Positions 60,128-64,000 of a stretch of 64,000 bases of DNA are shown here, piece by piece. The first letter of the stretch is position 1. Every line of letters starts with the position of its first letter. The position numbers and the translations under genes were made by a program. The notes under the pieces were generated by a model. It was not told the DNA's origin, searched no databases, and saw only the letters and a program-made list of their open reading frames with translations. The stretch covers positions 1,308,399 through 1,372,398 of the forward strand of contig VWZW01001167.1 of assembly GCA_013397115.1 (NCBI GenBank). The letters run 5' to 3'. The DNA comes from Edolisoma coerulescens. Lineage: Eukaryota; Chordata; Aves; Passeriformes; Campephagidae.

Positions 60128-62184
60128 TATTACAGTAATGAACAACCTTTGAATTTTTGGTATTTGCCAGTACAAAGAAAAGGGCAATTAGAGCAGCTGG
60201 GGAAAAAAGGAGAAAGGTGGTTTCTGTGAAACTCTTATACCCAAGGTTTAAAAACAATACGCTCTTATAAGTTAACATAGCAGTGGCCCGAGGAATGTTC
60301 TACATCTATTAATATTCATAGTAGAATTATTGTCCATTGCTTTCTTCTCCCATCTCTTTCTGTCTATTATTACCAACTACTACGGAAAAAACAACCAAAA
60401 AAGCCCCACCAAAACCCAACAAACCCAACCAGTACTGGATGTATTTAAGTCCTGGTTTTGTTGCTGTGAATAGCTGTTCAGGAACCAGTAGCCTCTCCTA
60501 CCAAACCATTTCTGTGGCATGGTTGATATAGAAATTGCTTAGTCTACAGCTGTGTACCTCCTGTTAGTAGAAAGATCCTGATGAATAATTCAGAAATCAC
60601 GTCCTGCTGACCTCACATGCAATAGAAGTATAGTCAAATTCAAGCAGGAAAGACAATTTTTTTGTCACTCTTTTTATTTGCTTCAACAGTAATTCTCACT
60701 GAAAACTGACTACACTATTCCTCATGCTAATTTTAAAGTTAGCTGTATTTTGCACTGACGCGGGCTTGAAAACCATCAGCAAGAATGAGGAACTCCACTT
60801 ATTCTGTGTCCTCAGTAGTGGTAGGGGCCACATAACAATTTGATTGAGTTGTTATCAAGTGTATGTGCGTGTCCTCACTGCACAAATGATGCCACAGCCT
60901 CATCACTCACTGGCACCAGAACGGCAGCACAAGTTAAGGACATGCAGGGGAGGTGTCCTGGTGTGTCAGCAACAGAAAGTCATAAAGCACATCCCTGCAA
61001 TAGACTTGGATCCGGTACAGGAAGTAATCCAGAAACTTTCTGTTTCACTTATAATTCTACTAGGAATATGGATGGATCTAAAGCAAAGTGGCAACATACT
61101 CCTTGCTCAGACCAGCCCTTACATCAGTTTTGATGAGACTTTCTCGAGTGAGACCACCTAATAAAGTCAGTGGTAGTAAATTTATCACCATTACCAAGTG
61201 GTTGAAAGAGTTTAAATGTAACTCTCCAGTTTTTAACTTCTTAAGCCACAAGCTACTTATTAATTGAAACTTTCTGCAGGTTTTAGCTTTTCAGGTTCGG
61301 ATTTTTTAATAGACTGATTTGAAATATATGGCCTTGGCTGCAAATTTTCCTCATTTGTTGAATTAGGCCTCTTCTGTTGAGTGGTGTGCTTGGACGGAAG
61401 GTGGAATTACTCAAACCCATTCTGGGCAATGAATCTATATTTGCTCAATACCCTGTTACTTGTTTATCTTTTTCTATGAAAAATGGTGTGTTAGTCCAGC
61501 TTGCACTGAATAATAGCAAGTCCCCTTTGACTCTCTTTGAAGCTCATAAACATGCTTTCTCTCACTCATCCTCTATTAGGCATTTTGGTAGAAGACAAAG
61601 AGGCCTGCTGGTTACAGCAATAACAATTTTAAAAATTGCTCCCTTCATTAGCAGACAAGCAGAGGAGCCAGGCAGGAATGTCAAGTCTTGGTTTAGAGGC
61701 ACAGAAAGGAGATGTTACTACGTAAAGGATGTTGTGATACCTTTCCCGTTCTGAGCAGGAAACATTTGGAGCTGTTGGAGGAATCCATGGACGATAGAGA
61801 GGAGGCTGACCTGGTGGGCTGGAGGCTGGAGCTGAGGGACATAAGAGGCTCTGAACAAGAAAAGGCAATGTCACAGTGAAGTAAGAGTCAAGAAAAGAAT
61901 GAGGTGATAAGAGTCAGAGGAAAGTGGGATGAGTCCAGAGCTAAGTTTGAATGCTGGAAGAAAAAAAAGTGTGAAAAATAGAGTAGTGAGGAGCAAATAG
62001 CTCTCTATCAAGTGCTTTGTCCCATGATATTCTTAGCTTTACCCTCTGAAAGGCAGAATGGAAAAAGAGAAAATCATAAAGAGGAATTCTACTCATCTTT
62101 GCCACCAAACCCTAGCTCCTTCCTTCACCAAATCTTTCCCCAGCGTACCCATTTTCCCACCCTGCCCACAGGTACTTCTCTGTT

Positions 62185-62235
62185 AAAAAAAAAAAAAACA
62201 AAAAAAAAGAAAAGAAAAGAAAAGAAAAAGAAAGT
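62185..62235. repeat. Poly-A followed by (GAAAA)n
   Basis: A run of about 14 A, a C, eight A, then GAAAA units to 62235. It is the same motif as the microsatellite opening the window. No retrotransposon body is recognised directly upstream, so a poly-A tail origin is not shown. Confidence 0.9.
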
Positions 62236-63926
62236 TCATTATGAAAAGGTGGCTTATTAAATCCAGAACGACTGTATAATTTTCTCTGCTTATTCTGACT
62301 AGCAGCCACTGCCAGGGTGCAACACACCTCCAAGCACATATAACCAGCTCTGTATAGGTCCAGCCTCTCTTTGGGTGGGAGAAGAGAGACACATCCTGAG
62401 GTCTGATTCCAACTTCTGCACCAGGACACAAGGAAAGTGAGAAAACAGGCATTGCCAACCTCTGTGAAACAAAGGTTGGCCTTGATTATTTCTAGCTTTG
62501 CCTTGGCTTCTTCTTGCTTCTTTAAAACCTGAGCCACTGCTACATCATTATTGAAATCAGCAAATGTTCAGTGAAAAAATAGTTTGATAATGGACTCAGC
62601 ATAAATCTGCAGTTTGCCAGTCATGTAAATACCTAGGAGAGCAGGGCTGACTAATTTTCAGTGGGAACCCTGCACCCTCACAAATATCACATTAAAACCT
62701 TTAAACCTACATTATTTGTTCTCCTCTGCAACAGTCTTCATGAGTGGTGTCATGACCAGAGCACACTGTGAAAACTGTGGTCCTTCTTCTGTCATGTGTG
62801 ATTAACCAAGCCCTTTAAAAGATGATAACTCAGGTCTATAAAAGTGCATGTCCCGTACATACACTCATGAGAAACTCATAATTTTAGGCAAACCATTTAT
62901 GAAAGGACAAATACGTGTAAGTGTGTGTGTATTTGTGCATGTGTGAATGATAGGGATAATTGCATGCTTTTGAGTACTCATGTTGGACAATGTGCATTTT
63001 GGTCTGTACACAAGAGTACTTAGAGTTTGTTGCATTGTGAAAAGTGAGCAGGATATAAAATGGCATCTTCCAGTCAGATTTTAGTTTATGGACTGGGTAG
63101 AAACTTAAAATCCTTTCAGTATGCTTGGTTTGGTTCTTAGCTAAAAATGAGAGGCCTCAGTTTTGTCTCATATTGGATTTATACTGCTGAGTTACAGAAA
63201 GACTAGAAGGGCAGAAGTGGATGCTGTAGCAGCTGCTCTGAGCTGAAGGCTCCAGGCTGGTGGAAAGGTTTGACAAATCAAGCTCCTGGATTTTTATTTT
63301 TTCTTGCTTTACTGAGCTTCATTTATTATTTCAAAACTTTTTTTTTGCTATTTTTTATTCTTCTCTGAGTTCATTCTGTATAACATAATGTCATAATTAA
63401 TATTTAGCAGAAAAATTTTTATTTTTGGTTGCAGCATTCCAGGATCACTTATAGGTTAAATCTACCAATCTTAATGCTCAAATTAAAATGCTAAAACTAC
63501 AGAGAATCAATTATTGAGAAGTACAGTTGATGCTTCCCAAGGAATCAGTTCTTGTCCTTGCTACAGTTTCTGGAGACATCGCAAACTTAATGATGTTTAA
63601 TCCTGTATATGCCATTCTAATCTTATCCCCAGGGATTTACACTATAATGTGGTTCAAATCAATGAACTATAGAGATATAAACCCAGAGCAAATTATATTA
63701 GAAATAGACAGGGTTTTTAAAAGGTTTTCTATATCCCTTTCAGCCATGACAATGTTTTTCTTCTCTTTCCCTGTTTTGTTAATACCTTAAGCACACCCCA
63801 CTGACAAATTCATTGCAACTTTTTTTCCATTTTCCTTCTCTGGATAGTATAGTGGAATGCATCCTTCCTCCTGGCTATGCTGATTGAACCAAGCATGTTG
63901 TTATTTTTATTCTCGTGTTGAGGAGG

Positions 63927-63949
63927 ATTTGATAACCTAGTTATCAAAT
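63927..63949. repeat. 10-bp inverted repeat with a 3-nt loop
   Basis: ATTTGATAAC (63927-63936) and GTTATCAAAT (63940-63949) pair perfectly across CTA. It is a compact AT-rich palindrome with no visible partner elements. Confidence 0.85.
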
Positions 63950-64000
63950 GGTATGTGAGAGACCATGCATGCAGAGAATACTATATTTCTTGTAGAAAAC

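Larger units (their letters stand above)
60128..64000. other. Non-coding sequence to the window end
   Basis: No gene recognised. It holds an A/C-rich tract (about 60384-60430), a poly-A/(GAAAA)n tract at 62185-62235, short TG-rich sequence near 62920-62945 and a hairpin at 63927-63949. A 125-codon plus frame (61377-61754) and a 141-codon minus frame (62112-62537) have no recognisable domain. The second is lengthened by reading through the A-rich tract. Confidence 0.5.

Noticed and set aside
61377..61754. 125-codon plus-strand frame
   Set aside because: Moderately protein-like wording but no recognisable domain, no ATG at the frame start and no flanking gene signals. Not kept without homology evidence.
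62112..62537. 141-codon minus-strand frame
   Set aside because: It is extended by reading the poly-A/(GAAAA)n tract as a long phenylalanine/leucine/serine run. The rest shows no motif.
1..64000. Search for tRNA genes, CRISPR arrays, operons and prokaryotic signals
   Set aside because: Nothing of the kind was seen. The repeat content is that of a bird nuclear genome.

Overview
The window looks like a gene-poor stretch of a bird nuclear genome, most likely a songbird. The case rests on the repeats. There are at least eight CR1 LINE fragments, several ending in the avian CR1 3' terminal motif (ATTCTRTG-like). There is also an ERVL-type LTR of a kind familiar from bird genomes, and two solo LTRs of one endogenous retrovirus family. 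The background is AT-rich, CpG-poor and low in repeats. I found no complete protein-coding gene, no rRNA or tRNA gene, and no CRISPR or bacterial-type feature. The open frames are short, lack coherent domains, and mostly look like chance frames or readings through repeats. The window could be intergenic or lie inside a very large intron; nothing here separates the two.

Layout: 1-56 is a (GAAAA)n microsatellite, followed by an inverted CR1 reverse-transcriptase fragment (about 192-512). An old CR1 3' piece lies at 2905-3195. A complete solo LTR occupies 5103-5746 and is flanked by a 6-bp duplication (GCAGAG). A CpG-rich block at about 6960-7365 is the strongest promoter candidate. From 7.4 to 18.9 kb there is AT-rich unique sequence with one CR1 scrap (14617-14695), small tandem repeats and a strong hairpin (18532-18579). 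An ERVL-like LTR fills about 18895-19686. From 19.7 to 29 kb I recognise no mobile element. CR1 pieces follow at 29212-29560 (-), 36060-36237 (+), 43199-43590 (-), 58914-59020 (-) and 59973-60127 (-). A possible spliced exon, weakly supported, lies at 40472-40676 (-). A second solo LTR of the same family as the first sits at 53925-54443 (-), with an apparent 6-bp duplication (ACTCTC).

The clearest result is the LTR pair. Both begin TGTGGCAGTG and share a CCTATTGGCT promoter block 35-37 bp before the TATA box. Both have exactly 262 bp from the start of the TATA box to the LTR end, and both have 6-bp target duplications. These agreements fix their boundaries without a database. The first copy also carries a tandemly repeated AP-1/MARE-like element in U3. 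Nothing here forms an operon or a pathway. The functional candidates are the CpG island, the LTR promoters and possibly unrecognised conserved non-coding elements.
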